A DNA stretch of 64,000 nt, taken from Phycisphaerales bacterium. GTDB lineage: Bacteria > Planctomycetota > Phycisphaerae > Phycisphaerales > UBA5793. A program made the translations under genes and the position numbers. The notes under the pieces were generated by a model. It worked only from the letters and a program-made list of their open reading frames with translations, was not told the DNA's origin and made no database searches. Location of the stretch: assembly GCA_020852515.1 (NCBI GenBank), contig JADZAS010000035.1:36992-100991 (forward strand). Direction: 5' to 3'. This document shows positions 17,452 through 27,994 of this stretch, piece by piece (position 1 is the stretch's first letter; every line of letters starts with the position of its first letter).

Positions 17452-18486
17452 GTGATCGATAGGTGTACATACCGACGGGAGCGGCTCGCTGGCCGCAGGT
17501 TGCGCGCTTTGCGGTATCTCGCCGCTCTGGCGGCTGTCGCTTCCTGCCTGCTTCCCTCCGCTTGCAAGCGCGCTTCGGCTCCGCCGGCCATCCCGCTGGT
17601 CGATGCCATCCTCACGCGCGACTCCGCCGCAGTTCAGGCGCATCTCGCCGCAGGCAGCGATGTGAACGCCGCCACTGCGAACGGCGTCACGCCGCTTGTC
17701 GCCGCCGCGTCGTCGGGCCAACCGGAAACAATCAAATCACTGCTTGCCGCAGGCGCGGACATCAACGCACGCGGGCCATATGGCCGTACGCCGCTCATCG
17801 TCGCGATTCAGGCCGAGCAGACGCAGGCTGCACTGCTGCTCATCGAGCAGCCCGGCGTCAATCTCGAAGCGCGGGAGGAGCACGGAAGCACCGCTCTGGT
17901 CGAAGCCGTCGCCATGCGGCTGCGTGATGTGGTCGAGTCGCTCGAGGAGCACGGCGCCGACGTCAATGCGCCCGGACCTGTGGGCCGCACGGCGCTGCAC
18001 GTTGCAGCGATGCAGCACGACCCCGAACTGATCGTGTGGCTGCTTGCGCACGGCGCCGATGCACAGGCCGTCGATGACTCCGGCGCGGGTGTGCTCGCGT
18101 ATGTGCCGATCCTCCCGATGCCGCGCAGCGCCGAGGGAGCAGACGATGTCGTGGCGAGTTTCAACGCGCTGCTTGAGGCTGGCTGCGATGTGAACGCCGC
18201 CGACCAGGCGGGCCACACGCCGCTGCACAACGCGATGCTGTACGCCGATCCGTGGGTGATCGAATGGCTGCTCGGCGCCGGCGCCGATCCGCTCAGGCAG
18301 GCAAGCAACGGCTTGAGCCCGGTCGCGTACCTCGCGGTGTCGGACCAAGGGCCGCCGCGCTCGCATGAGCAGTTGCAGACCATCATCCAGATGTTCCGCG
18401 ACGCCGGCGTGACGGACGAGTCGATCATCGATGCCCGAGGTACGAGCTTGGCGCGCCTGATCGAATGGGTGGAAATGCGGAAGTGA
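17452..18486 (+). CDS. Ankyrin-repeat lipoprotein
   Basis: 344 aa from a GTG at 17452 (CGGAG upstream). The N-terminus is arginine-rich, followed by a hydrophobic segment and the lipobox LLPSAC, so the mature protein would be lipid-anchored at Cys38. From about residue 45 there are six to seven ankyrin repeats, for example NGVTPLVAAASSGQPETIKS, YGRTPLIVAIQAEQTQAALL and AGHTPLHNAMLYADPWVIEW, each with a GADxNA turn. Ankyrin stacks bind proteins; the partner is unknown. It is followed 13 bases later by a membrane-protein gene, probably in the same transcript. Confidence 0.88.
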   Translation: MIDRCTYRRERLAGRRLRALRYLAALAAVASCLLPSACKRASAPPAIPLVDAILTRDSAAVQAHLAAGSDVNAATANGVTPLVAAASSGQPETIKSLLAAGADINARGPYGRTPLIVAIQAEQTQAALLLIEQPGVNLEAREEHGSTALVEAVAMRLRDVVESLEEHGADVNAPGPVGRTALHVAAMQHDPELIVWLLAHGADAQAVDDSGAGVLAYVPILPMPRSAEGADDVVASFNALLEAGCDVNAADQAGHTPLHNAMLYADPWVIEWLLGAGADPLRQASNGLSPVAYLAVSDQGPPRSHEQLQTIIQMFRDAGVTDESIIDARGTSLARLIEWVEMRK

Positions 18487-18499
18487 GGCGGGCTCCGCG

Positions 18500-19162
18500 A
18501 TGATGCGCCACTGGAACTTCACTTCGACGCTGCTCTGGACGCTGCCTCTGCTGCTGCTGAGCAATGCCGGGTGGTCACTGTGGGCCTCCACGCGCCCGAT
18601 TATGCTTCCCGGCACCAACGTGCGCAGAAACGAGAGCCTTCTCGCTGGACATGGCGACGCCATCCTCATGCACCGCTACAAATCCGCGCTCGAGACGATG
18701 ACGCTGTGCCGTGCGAAGCCAATCGACGGCCATCGCCTGGCCGTGCTCGATGCGGCACCGCGATGGCTCGCCGAGGAGGAAGAGCGCGCCCAGCTGGATT
18801 ACACGGGCGAGTGCTTCATGATCATCCGCCGCGAATTCGGCTGGCCGGCGCCGCTGCTGTGGTACGCGATGCACTGGCACGGCGACTTCACCGGCCTCGT
18901 GCCCGGCACCGGCGTGCCTCGCGAAGATCCCGACATGCTTGCGCAGTCGTTTCCACTACGGCCGATCTGGACCGGGCAACTCGCTTCCCTGACGATTCTG
19001 TTTTTCATCGCGCTGGGCTGTCGATGGGTGCTCAGCTGGGCTCGAGGCTCGATCCGCCGCCTGCGCCGTCTCTGCTCCGCATGCGGATACAACCTCCACG
19101 GCAACACCAGCGGCGTCTGCCCGGAATGCGGCGTGCCGTGGTCGGCAATGCGCGCCTCTTAA
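18500..19162 (+). CDS. Membrane protein with C-terminal zinc ribbon
   Basis: 220 aa. A hydrophobic N-terminal helix (TLLWTLPLLLLSNAGWSLW), an external domain of about 130 residues, a second helix (LASLTILFFIALGCRWVLSW), a basic stretch, and a C-terminal zinc ribbon, CSACGYNLHGNTSGVCPECG. This CxxCGYxLxG...CPECG tail is very common in planctomycete membrane proteins, often of otherwise unrelated sequence. The external domain is not recognised. The stop overlaps the convergent apaG end by four bases. Confidence 0.8.
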   Translation: MMRHWNFTSTLLWTLPLLLLSNAGWSLWASTRPIMLPGTNVRRNESLLAGHGDAILMHRYKSALETMTLCRAKPIDGHRLAVLDAAPRWLAEEEERAQLDYTGECFMIIRREFGWPAPLLWYAMHWHGDFTGLVPGTGVPREDPDMLAQSFPLRPIWTGQLASLTILFFIALGCRWVLSWARGSIRRLRRLCSACGYNLHGNTSGVCPECGVPWSAMRAS

Positions 19163-19620
19163 CTCGCTTCGCCGCCAGCCCGCGACGGCTCAGCCGTTCG
19201 GGCGACGAGGTAGAAGCGGCCGATGGCGACCTCGAACGCCTTGCCGCCTTCCGGTTGCATTCGATACGTGCCTTCCATCGTACCCCAGTCTGTCTTGAGC
19301 AGGCAGTGGCTGGCGTATTCGAAGGACTCGCCGGGATCGAGCACCGGCTGCTGCCCCACGACGCCTTCGCCGTGCACTTCTTCCAGGCGGCCCGTGGCGT
19401 CCACGATGATCCAGTGCCGCGACGAGAGGCGCACGCGGCGAGCGCTTTCATTGGTGATGCTGATGCGATAGGCAAAGACGAACTTGCGATCGTTTCGCGA
19501 TGAATGGCCCGGCATGAACGCAGGCACGACGCGCACCCGAATGCCGTGCGTGAGAGTCTCCGAGCCATAGCGGCTGCCCGGGCTCGTTTCGCTCGTTCGC
19601 TGCGCGAGATTCATCGACAT
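19159..19620 (-). CDS. apaG: ApaG domain protein
   Basis: 153 aa, slightly longer than E. coli ApaG (125 aa). The fibronectin-III-like ApaG fold is recognisable from FVFAYRISITNESARRVRLS, SRHWIIVDATGRLEEVHGEG, VVGQQPVLDPGESFEYAS and GTMEGTYRM. ApaG proteins bind nucleotides and pyrophosphates; the old link to cobalt/magnesium efflux comes from genetics in Salmonella. The start at 19620 has GAGAAGGACG upstream; another Met follows two codons later. Confidence 0.9.
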   Translation of the reverse strand: MSMNLAQRTSETSPGSRYGSETLTHGIRVRVVPAFMPGHSSRNDRKFVFAYRISITNESARRVRLSSRHWIIVDATGRLEEVHGEGVVGQQPVLDPGESFEYASHCLLKTDWGTMEGTYRMQPEGGKAFEVAIGRFYLVARTAEPSRAGGEAS

Positions 19621-19742
19621 GATCCGTCCTTCTCCCACCGTGCACCACGCATCCGTGCGGGGTCAAACCGTAGCCGCGCTGCGGCTGGAATTCACTACCG
19701 CCGACGTCCGAAGCGGTGATTGCCGCGCCGCGGCCGCCGCGG

Positions 19743-20534
19743 TCAGAAGACCTCCTCGAAAAACGACCGCATCTGCCTCCAGGACCGCTGATCCGCCGCG
19801 GGGTCGTAGGCGGCGCCGGGGATGTTCATGGCATCAACGCTTCGGGTCGTGAAGGCGTGTTTGGCGCCGCTGTAAACAACGAGCTGCCAGTCCACATTGG
19901 TGTCCTTGAGCGCCTCGGTGAACCGGCGGATGTCCTCCATCGACACGAGCGTGTCGGCGGCGCCGTGCAGGATGAGCAGCGGCGCCTGCGTGCGGGCGGC
20001 GTCGCCCTCCTGCGCCGGCAGCGGGTTGCCGTGGAAACTGACGACCCCGGCCAGATCAGCCCCGCTGTAGGCCAGTTCGACGGCGATCGTGCCACCGAAG
20101 CAGTAGCCGATGGCCGCCACCTGGTCGGGATCGACCTCGGGTTGTTCGGTGAGGACCTTGAGACCAGCCGCGGCGCGGCTGCGGGCGAGATCGCGATCCG
20201 CATAGAACGGCGCGGCCCACTGGGCGGCCTCATTCGGGTCGCTCGTGATCTTCCCCGTGCCGTACATGTCCAGCGCAAAGGCCGCGTAGCCCAGCCCCGC
20301 CAGCTCGCGGGCGCGGGCTTTTTCATCTTCGCCCAGCCCCCACCAGGCGTGGACGATCAGCACCGCCGCCCGGGGCCGGGAGACCGAGTCGTCCCATGCG
20401 AAATATCCCTGCAGTTCCACCTCGCCGTCGGTGTAGGTGATCTCGCGCGTCTCGATGCTCGCATCCGCCCCTGCGGCCGCAATCGAAACGGCGAACGCGG
20501 CGACAAGGATGAACAGCGGCTGGGTAAAGTGCAT
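19743..20534 (-). CDS. Dienelactone hydrolase family protein, exported
   Basis: 263 aa, alpha/beta hydrolase of the DLH family. The nucleophile is Cys in GYCFGGTIA, the acid is probably Asp in HGAADTLVS, and the His is in [32 protein letters not shown] and ALDMYGTG are other family landmarks. Residues 1-25 form a signal peptide ([19 protein letters not shown]), so the enzyme works outside the cytoplasm, unlike clc-type DLH. The substrate is unknown and it is unlikely to be a chlorocatechol enzyme. The ATG at 20534 starts the signal peptide. Confidence 0.9.
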   Translation of the reverse strand: MHFTQPLFILVAAFAVSIAAAGADASIETREITYTDGEVELQGYFAWDDSVSRPRAAVLIVHAWWGLGEDEKARARELAGLGYAAFALDMYGTGKITSDPNEAAQWAAPFYADRDLARSRAAAGLKVLTEQPEVDPDQVAAIGYCFGGTIAVELAYSGADLAGVVSFHGNPLPAQEGDAARTQAPLLILHGAADTLVSMEDIRRFTEALKDTNVDWQLVVYSGAKHAFTTRSVDAMNIPGAAYDPAADQRSWRQMRSFFEEVF

Positions 20535-20749
20535 GCGCCTGCTCCTGCTCGGATATGTGCTGGTCCAAGTCAATCATGCAGGCCCGGGGACACGGGTCAA
20601 GACAGCAATTTGCCGACTCGGCCAACGGCAAGTTGGACCTTTTCCGGGCTCGCGATATCCTCACCACTTGTGTCAGCGCGCTGCGCCGCAACGACTTGCC
20701 GCGCGCGTCGCAGGATCCGCATCTTCCTTCCAGCTGCGAAAGCGCGATC

Positions 20750-21694
<945 letters not shown>

Positions 21695-21933
21695 CTCGCT
21701 GCAGCGATCGATGCAGGCAACGTCACTCCGGCTCAGGCAAGAAGATCCGCAGAAAACGGCGGATCTGGACTAACGCCAGATTGCGAATCCCTCCGCGTGC
21801 TCTGCGATGTCTTGCGGTGAATCTGCAGTCGGCAGTGAGCTTGCACTCTGCCGTGCTGTCGCCTCGGTCATGCGCGGATTGGAAGTGCCACCCGCGTGAT
21901 CCGGTGCAACAACTGATCCGATGCAAAAAGAAT

Positions 21934-21960
21934 CCCGCCCCGCGCAAGGCGCGGGGCGGG
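21934..21960 (-). terminator. Terminator for the S8 peptidase gene, possibly bidirectional
   Basis: CCCGCCCCGCGC, loop AAG, GCGCGGGGCGGG: a 12-bp stem between the convergent sucD and S8 peptidase genes. Reading leftwards it is followed by ATTCTTTTT, so it best serves the minus-strand gene; on the plus strand only CGTTTCT follows. The rest of the 21695-22016 gap holds no gene I can support. Confidence 0.85.
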
Positions 21961-22016
21961 CGTTTCTCGTGACTGCAATTCACTGCGCCATTTGGCGCGG
22001 TGCATGAGGCGGCCGA

Positions 22017-23591
22017 TCAGGGATCGACCCAGGTGTCAATGATGTCCGAAACACGACCGTTGCGCTCGGCTGCCTGGAACCAGACATAGAAGCGACGGGG
22101 GACGCTGGGCACCGGAAGGTTGTTCCAGTTCACGTTGCCGTTGCTGTCGCTGGTCTTGATGCCGCCGGCACGAATCGGGTTGGCGATGCCCAAGGTGACG
22201 TTGAGTTCGGACACGAACGTCTGGCCAAGTCCGGAGATACTGTAGTACACGGCGCAGTCAGTGCTCGGTGCGGCATCGGTGATATTGAAGGTCACCTGTC
22301 CGCCGCCGTTGAGCGGAATCGGGGTGATGGCGAGCGTGAGAGGACCGCCGATGCCGCTCATGGCGTTCTTGAGGTTCACGCGGCCGTAGCCGTAGATGGT
22401 GTCCACGCCCGTTGCCCCGATGTCGGTGCACGAGTTCTTGAGCAGTTCTTCGACCTGATCAGGCGTGATCCCCGGGTTGTTCGAGAAGATCATCGCGCCC
22501 ACGCCGGCGGCGATGGGGCAGGCCATGGACGTGCCGCTGAGAATGGCGTAGCTGCTGTTGTGGCTGTTCCAGGTCGAGAAGATGTTGTCGCCCGGCGCAA
22601 AGAGATCGACGTAGACGCCGTAGTTTGAGAATGAAGCGCGGACGTCGTTGCTCGTCGTCGCCCCGACGATGATCACGTCATCGGCGTCGCGGTTCGGACT
22701 GGGCATGTTGCGGCTCTCGTTGCCGGCCGCCCAGAAGAGCAGTCCGCCGAGGTTCTTGACGGTCGTACCGGTCGTCCGGACCGACGCGCTGTCGGCGCCG
22801 CTGTAGCTCACGCTTGAGCACTTGTCGCCGCTCTGGGCGGCCTTGATGGCGGCCGAGGTAAGCGTCGAGAAGTTGGCGCCTCCGTTGCTCGATTCGCTGA
22901 CGCGGAGGATGCGGTGGCCGAGGCTCCAACCCACACCGAGGCCGCCGCGCGAGTTGTTGCCGTTGGCCGCGGCGCAGCCGCTGGTGTGGGTGCCGTGGCC
23001 GTTGATGTCCTGGACGTTGCCGCCCTGGCTCTCCCACTGACTACGGACGGCGTTCCAGCCGTCGGCGCGATGCTGCGCGAATTCTTCGTGAGCGGTGCGC
23101 AGACCGGTGTCGCAAATGCCCACGCGCGTGGACGAGTTGCCGGTGTGCACGTCCCAGCCCGCGTAGCTCTCCATCTTGGTGTGATGCCACTGGCTGCCGC
23201 GACTCGGGTCATTGGGATTGAGTTGCGGATAGCAGATCCAGTCGGGCTGAATGTACTCGAAGTTTCCCGTGGCCATCAGGGTCTGAGCCGCCTGATTCTC
23301 AGTGACGCCCTCGGGGAGCTGGAACACGTACTCGTCGTTGAGATCGATGTACTTGTTGACGACGAAGTTGTTCAGAATCAGATTGCGGGCGGCGGCGTTC
23401 TTGCCGGCGTCGTTCTGCACCGGCCGTGCAATCATTGCGCCGCTGAATTCGAGCGATCCCGGTCGCTCAACAAACTCCACGGCCTGCGCCTGGCCACCGG
23501 TACGGTTGTCGCTGGCCGCGGCGGACGACACCACGGCGCCACATGCCGCGATGGCCCCAATCACGTAACTGCTCATCCTCATTCTGGTCAT
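22017..23591 (-). CDS. Exported S8 family serine peptidase (subtilisin-like)
   Basis: 524 aa. Signal peptide near the N-terminus, an I9-like propeptide region (about residues 45-115, ending near NFEYIQPDWI), then the subtilase domain. The Asp is in VGICDTGLRTAHEEF, the His in DINGHGTHTSGCAAANG, the oxyanion Asn in WAAGNES and the Ser in LSGTSMACPIAAGVGA. The last 110 residues are the exported-protein domain shared in this window (VYYSISGLGQTFVSELNVTL, RRFYVWFQAAERNGRVSDI). AAGGAG precedes either the ATG at 23591 or a GTG one codon earlier. It is a secreted protease with unknown substrate. Confidence 0.92.
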   Translation of the reverse strand: MTRMRMSSYVIGAIAACGAVVSSAAASDNRTGGQAQAVEFVERPGSLEFSGAMIARPVQNDAGKNAAARNLILNNFVVNKYIDLNDEYVFQLPEGVTENQAAQTLMATGNFEYIQPDWICYPQLNPNDPSRGSQWHHTKMESYAGWDVHTGNSSTRVGICDTGLRTAHEEFAQHRADGWNAVRSQWESQGGNVQDINGHGTHTSGCAAANGNNSRGGLGVGWSLGHRILRVSESSNGGANFSTLTSAAIKAAQSGDKCSSVSYSGADSASVRTTGTTVKNLGGLLFWAAGNESRNMPSPNRDADDVIIVGATTSNDVRASFSNYGVYVDLFAPGDNIFSTWNSHNSSYAILSGTSMACPIAAGVGAMIFSNNPGITPDQVEELLKNSCTDIGATGVDTIYGYGRVNLKNAMSGIGGPLTLAITPIPLNGGGQVTFNITDAAPSTDCAVYYSISGLGQTFVSELNVTLGIANPIRAGGIKTSDSNGNVNWNNLPVPSVPRRFYVWFQAAERNGRVSDIIDTWVDP

Positions 23592-23888
23592 CACGAAAAA
23601 CACTCCTTTTTGAGAATCCGGACCGCCCACTTCTACCCGCCGTCGAACGGGCTGGTGGCGTTGTAGAAAAAGCCCCTGTAACCATACACCAAACCGGCGG
23701 GATGGCGCGCGTATTCCTCACTTTCGCCCGAAAAGTGGACCGACGCCGACCCACTCTTCTAAGCCGATTACCCAGTTTCGCAGTCTCCCAGCCCGCATCG
23801 TGCCGTCTCAGGGGCTGGTAACCCTCACTCAGCGGCTATCATGGCGTCAGGGGATGGTCGGCGGACCTCCCGCCGCGGAGGTTTCCGG

Positions 23889-24908
23889 ATGCCGGGATTG
23901 ATCGAGCACACCCAGCGGTACCGACCCATTCATGAGTTCCTCTCGGGCGAACTGCAGGCTGTCAACGAGATTATCCGTCGGCAACTGGCCAGCGATCTGC
24001 CGGCCGTAAACGAGTTGTGCCGCCACGTCGCCCGCTATCAGGGCAAGATGCTGCGCCCGACCCTCACCCTGCTTTGCGGGCTTGCCGGCGGCAGCGAAGC
24101 ATCGGCGGGCCACCTCTTGCCGCGCCACACCGTACGCGTGCTCGCCGCGGTGACCGAGATCATCCACATGGCAACGCTCGTGCACGATGACGTGCTCGAC
24201 GATTCCCAGATGCGCCGCAGCGCCGCCACGGTCAACCACCTGCGCGGCAACGAGATGGCCGTTCTGCTGGGCGATTACCTCATCTCCAATGCCTTTCACC
24301 TCTGCTCGACGCTGGACCGGCCCGAAATCAGCCGGCGCATCGGCGAAACGACCAACGAACTCTGCTCCGGCGAGTTGCTTCAGGTTCATCACCGTGAAGA
24401 CTGGTCGATCGACCAGGCGACCTACTTCGCCATCGTCGAGCGCAAAACCGCTTCGCTCATCAGCCTGTGCTGCCGGCTGGGCGCGGAGGAGGCCGGCGCC
24501 GATACACCTCTGGCCGAGGCGCTGGCGCTCTACGGCAGCCGGCTGGGTGTTGCCTTTCAGATTCAGGATGATCTTCTCGATCTCATCGGCGAAGAGCGCA
24601 TCGTTGGAAAATCGCTCGGCCGCGACCTCGAGAAGGGCAAACTCACCCTGCCGATGATCCACTTCTTCGACGCCGCCGCGCCGGACCAGCGCCTGGCCAT
24701 GCTCGAAGCGCTCGCGGAGGCGCGAGAGGACGACTGGACGGCGCGGGTGCGGTCGTTGCTGCTGGCCAGCCGAGCGGTCGATTCCGCCCACCGCGTCGCC
24801 GCCGGGCTGGTCGAAGAGGCTCGCGGACAGCTGGCCGCCGCCCCCGAATCGGCCGCCCGGCAACTGCTCGACGACCTGGCGCTGGCGGTCATCTCGCGCA
24901 CCTCCTGA
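23889..24908 (+). CDS. Polyprenyl diphosphate synthase (long chain, trans)
   Basis: 339 aa. Two Asp-rich motifs bind the Mg2+-diphosphates: LVHDDVLDD (first, DDxxD) and FQIQDDLLD (second). Other landmarks are GKMLRPTLTLL, GNEMAVLLGDYL, ELLQ and GKSLGRDLEKGKLTLPMI. The length and the MATLVHDDVLD context fit octaprenyl/heptaprenyl-type enzymes that make the quinone side chain, rather than short-chain farnesyl synthases. The product length cannot be read from sequence alone. The ATG at 23889 has CGGAGG upstream. It is divergent from the S8 peptidase gene. Confidence 0.93.
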   Translation: MPGLIEHTQRYRPIHEFLSGELQAVNEIIRRQLASDLPAVNELCRHVARYQGKMLRPTLTLLCGLAGGSEASAGHLLPRHTVRVLAAVTEIIHMATLVHDDVLDDSQMRRSAATVNHLRGNEMAVLLGDYLISNAFHLCSTLDRPEISRRIGETTNELCSGELLQVHHREDWSIDQATYFAIVERKTASLISLCCRLGAEEAGADTPLAEALALYGSRLGVAFQIQDDLLDLIGEERIVGKSLGRDLEKGKLTLPMIHFFDAAAPDQRLAMLEALAEAREDDWTARVRSLLLASRAVDSAHRVAAGLVEEARGQLAAAPESAARQLLDDLALAVISRTS

Positions 24909-25103
24909 CGGCAAGGCGAGGCCGACCGTTGAGCCGAAAAAAAACAGGAGAGACTCGCTCCGGAATGGAATACCCCCCGGCCGGCGGAGGTTTGGAGTTG
25001 TGACCCCGACGAACTCTCTTCTGACCCCCACGAGGCCCGGCGTTCGGCTCTGCTGATCGTCGGGCATTCTTTTTGGCCTCGCTTTGCGACGAGCGCAAAA
25101 ACG

Positions 25104-25130
25104 GCGGCGCCCGGAGAAACCGGGCGCCGC
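25104..25130 (-). terminator. Terminator for S8 peptidase gene 25177-27711
   Basis: GCGGCGCCCGG, loop AGAAA, CCGGGCGCCGC: an 11-bp stem. In the leftward direction it is followed by CGTTTTTGC. It lies 47 bases after the peptidase stop. Confidence 0.87.
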
Positions 25131-25176
25131 AGGACATGTAACGAATTGTCACCGCACCGAGCGGCTCGATGCGGAG

Positions 25177-27711
25177 TTATGGACCCACGCGAACGACGTT
25201 GCTCGTCGCACAAGCGATGGTCTCAATCATCTGCAGATACCCGTTGCAGACCGAGTTCTGGCCGACGTTGCCGGAGATCGAGCCGTTGCCGCTGCCGCTG
25301 TTGGTCGTCTGCACGAGTTGAAGCTGCTGCGACCCGAGGCCGAGCGTGGTGCCGGCGCAGGGGCCGCCAGGAATGACCGTGCTGCCGGTGTTGAGGGCAA
25401 AGACGAGTCCCAGCGTCACGTTCTGCGGGGCGTCGGACCAGTTGACGCTGACTTCACCGGGGCAGGCGCCGCTGGTGGCGATGCGCATGCCGCCGCTGAA
25501 GCCGTCGATCCCCGTCGCCACCAGCGCGAAGGCGGCATCGACCTGCGGCGTGTCGAGGTAGGCGTCTTCGTTGATCTCGGATGCGATCACTTCGATGGTC
25601 CAGGTGCCCGCGGCCGGCGCCTCAATCAACACGTTCTCGACCGTGTCGATCGTGTTCGCATTGCCTCCCGAGGTAGACCAGTTGCCGCTGGTCAGCCCGT
25701 TGTTGCCCCAGTACACGGTGTTGTCGGGCGCGGTGACCTTGAGCGACAGGTCGTTGATGCGCGCGACTGGTCCGGCGGGATTGCCCATGAGATCGCTATA
25801 GGACATCGTGACGCGCAGCGGCCCGCCGCCCTGCCCGACCGTGACCTGATACTGCGCGCTCTGCAGTTGCTCGAGCACGTCCGCCTCATCGACGATCAGC
25901 ATCGTGTCGCGGTTGTTGTAGAGATACGTCAGATCCGGCATGCCCCAGCCCTGGTTGAAGCGAGTGAAATCCCCGCCGCTGTAAGGCACGGCGCAGTTGA
26001 CCATCAGGGCCTTGGCGGTGGCCATGGCGGGTCTGCTGTCAAAGACGTCGGAACCGCCGCCAAAGCCGGGGAAGACCCCTTCGTGCCACATCTGGAAGAG
26101 CAGGCCGAAGTGGCCGGCCACGATGGGCGTGGCGCCGCTCGTTCCGCCGAAGCTCGTGGTGTAGCTCGTGTCGCTGCTGCTGCTGGTGGTGAAGATCTGG
26201 TCGTAGAAGTGGGTCAATTCGGGCTTGATGCGACCATCCGCCGCCGGGCCGGTGCTGCCGCCACGGCCCCAGGAATCGTCTGCCTTGCTCAGCGTATTGC
26301 GGTGGTAGACCCCGCCGACCGAGACGATGTTCTTGGCCCACGCCTGCGGGCGCGAGTCCGGGCTGCCCGCGTTGCTCTGCGACTGGCAGATGATCAGGTC
26401 GTTGATGAACGAGATGTCATCCATCTCGGCTGAGATCGTGGTGTACGAGCGAGTGCGGTTGTTGCCCCACGAATTGCTCTGGAAGACGGCCCGGTACGGC
26501 CCGTTTGGATCAACGAGTTCCGCGGTGAGGCCGTAGCGATTCTGACTTTGATTGAGCACGAGGTCATAGTCGCAGAAGATCTTGCCGTCGGCGTCGGGGA
26601 TCATGCCGGTGGCTTGCGCGTTGCCGGCGCCGGAGGCGAAGACGATGCCGAAGGTGGATGTGCCGTGGCTGGCGTCGCCGCTGTTCTGCGAGTGAACGAT
26701 GACCTGGCCTTCGAACTGCTGGTGGCTGGCGCGGACGCCGCCGTCCATGACCTCGGCCCGGACACCCTGGCCGGTGAAGCCCAGCGTGGATTCAAGGAAC
26801 GTGCCGCCGCCGATCTGGCGGGCGATGTCCATGTCATCTTCCTGAACGCCCTGCTCATCGACGTAGAGCACTTCGTTCATGCGGAGCACCTGCGCGAGTT
26901 GCTCGGCGTTGAGCGTGGCGCGGATGCGGAAGCCCTGCGGAATGGTCTGGTTGACCACGCCGCCAATGGCCGCGATTCGATTCGCGACGGCGGCCTGCGG
27001 CGCCGGGCCGCGACGGGTCATCATGATGCTGTATTCCACGGCGCCGTTGCCGCCCTGGCCCACATCTGCCCCGAGCACGGCCGTTTCGTCACGACCCGCA
27101 TTGCCAGCGTCCGCGCCTGCAGCCGCCTGCGCTGACTCAGCAGGGAACAACTCGCCGATGAGCGCCGGATCGAGTTTGTACGCCGGGTGCAGCGCGCCGA
27201 CCCAGCGAACGAACGGCATCTCCTTCACCGCGTCCGCCGCTTCGCCTTCCATCTCGACGACGAACGACTGATCCGCGACGAACTTGAGCAGGCAAGCGCC
27301 CGCGTCGGCCATCGCTGCGCGATACGCTTCGATCATCTGCGTCTGGAACTGCACGATGTAGAGTTGGTTATCGGCGTCGGACCGAAGCGCCTGCGGCACC
27401 TCGGGCTCAAACGCCAGCGGGTCGAACGACGCGTACTTGAGCCGCACCGTGGGGCGAACGGGCTGCTGGGTCGCGATGCTGCACCCGTCGAGGCTGATTG
27501 AATAGGTCGGCACGGCCCGGCCGTCCTCCTCCACCTCGTCCCACAGGTTGATCACCACATCCGAGCCGGGAACGGCGAGCGAACGGATTCGCCCGGATTC
27601 CACCGTCGCCCGTTCAGTCGAATCGGCCGCAAAGCCAAAGCCGCAGGCCAGCGGCAACAGAAGCCCCACCGACAGCAGTCGGCTGGTCGTCCACGTCATC
27701 CTCGTTCCCAT
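25177..27711 (-). CDS. Large exported S8 family serine peptidase (copy A)
   Basis: 844 aa. Signal peptide (LLSVGLLLPLACGFGFAAD), a long N-terminal region of about 270 residues containing the propeptide, then the catalytic domain. The Asp is in VRAEVMDGGVRASH, the His in DASHGTSTFGIV, the oxyanion Asn probably in FQSNSWGNN and the Ser in FGGTSGATPIVAGHFGLLFQ. A P-domain-like beta-sandwich follows (TVGQGGGPLRVTMSYSDLMG, NVLIEAPAAGTWTIEVIASE), then a C-terminal domain matching that of the choice-of-anchor-B protein (GSTVIPGGPCAGTTLGLGSQ). It is closely related over most of its length to the next gene upstream but differs at the C-terminus. Confidence 0.92.
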   Translation of the reverse strand: MGTRMTWTTSRLLSVGLLLPLACGFGFAADSTERATVESGRIRSLAVPGSDVVINLWDEVEEDGRAVPTYSISLDGCSIATQQPVRPTVRLKYASFDPLAFEPEVPQALRSDADNQLYIVQFQTQMIEAYRAAMADAGACLLKFVADQSFVVEMEGEAADAVKEMPFVRWVGALHPAYKLDPALIGELFPAESAQAAAGADAGNAGRDETAVLGADVGQGGNGAVEYSIMMTRRGPAPQAAVANRIAAIGGVVNQTIPQGFRIRATLNAEQLAQVLRMNEVLYVDEQGVQEDDMDIARQIGGGTFLESTLGFTGQGVRAEVMDGGVRASHQQFEGQVIVHSQNSGDASHGTSTFGIVFASGAGNAQATGMIPDADGKIFCDYDLVLNQSQNRYGLTAELVDPNGPYRAVFQSNSWGNNRTRSYTTISAEMDDISFINDLIICQSQSNAGSPDSRPQAWAKNIVSVGGVYHRNTLSKADDSWGRGGSTGPAADGRIKPELTHFYDQIFTTSSSSDTSYTTSFGGTSGATPIVAGHFGLLFQMWHEGVFPGFGGGSDVFDSRPAMATAKALMVNCAVPYSGGDFTRFNQGWGMPDLTYLYNNRDTMLIVDEADVLEQLQSAQYQVTVGQGGGPLRVTMSYSDLMGNPAGPVARINDLSLKVTAPDNTVYWGNNGLTSGNWSTSGGNANTIDTVENVLIEAPAAGTWTIEVIASEINEDAYLDTPQVDAAFALVATGIDGFSGGMRIATSGACPGEVSVNWSDAPQNVTLGLVFALNTGSTVIPGGPCAGTTLGLGSQQLQLVQTTNSGSGNGSISGNVGQNSVCNGYLQMIETIACATSNVVRVGP

Positions 27712-27945
27712 TTCAGGTCTCCAGATAGTGATGTTGAGCCAACGCGACGGTCACGCGCTCGACGCCCTCACGCCGTCCCCCTCGCCTGGCCGGATCGAGA
27801 GCCGATCCATAAGTTCCAAGATACCAGAAAACCGGCGAGGACGCAACTCGATTCCATCGAATCTCAGTTTTATCGCTCCGTTTGAATCGCCGGCGCCACG
27901 CCGACGGCTCGCGCGGCCGCCACTTTCACCTGCCGTCCAATGAAA

Positions 27946-27974
27946 AACCCCCGCGGGAGCGTCCCGCGGGGGTT
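27946..27974 (-). terminator. Terminator for S8 peptidase gene 27995-30511
   Basis: AACCCCCGCGGGA, loop GCG, TCCCGCGGGGGTT: a 13-bp stem. Reading leftwards it runs into TTTTTCATT. It separates the two peptidase genes transcriptionally. The remainder of 27712-27994 has no supported gene. Confidence 0.88.
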
Positions 27975-27994
27975 GGAGCGTCAATCAAACTCGC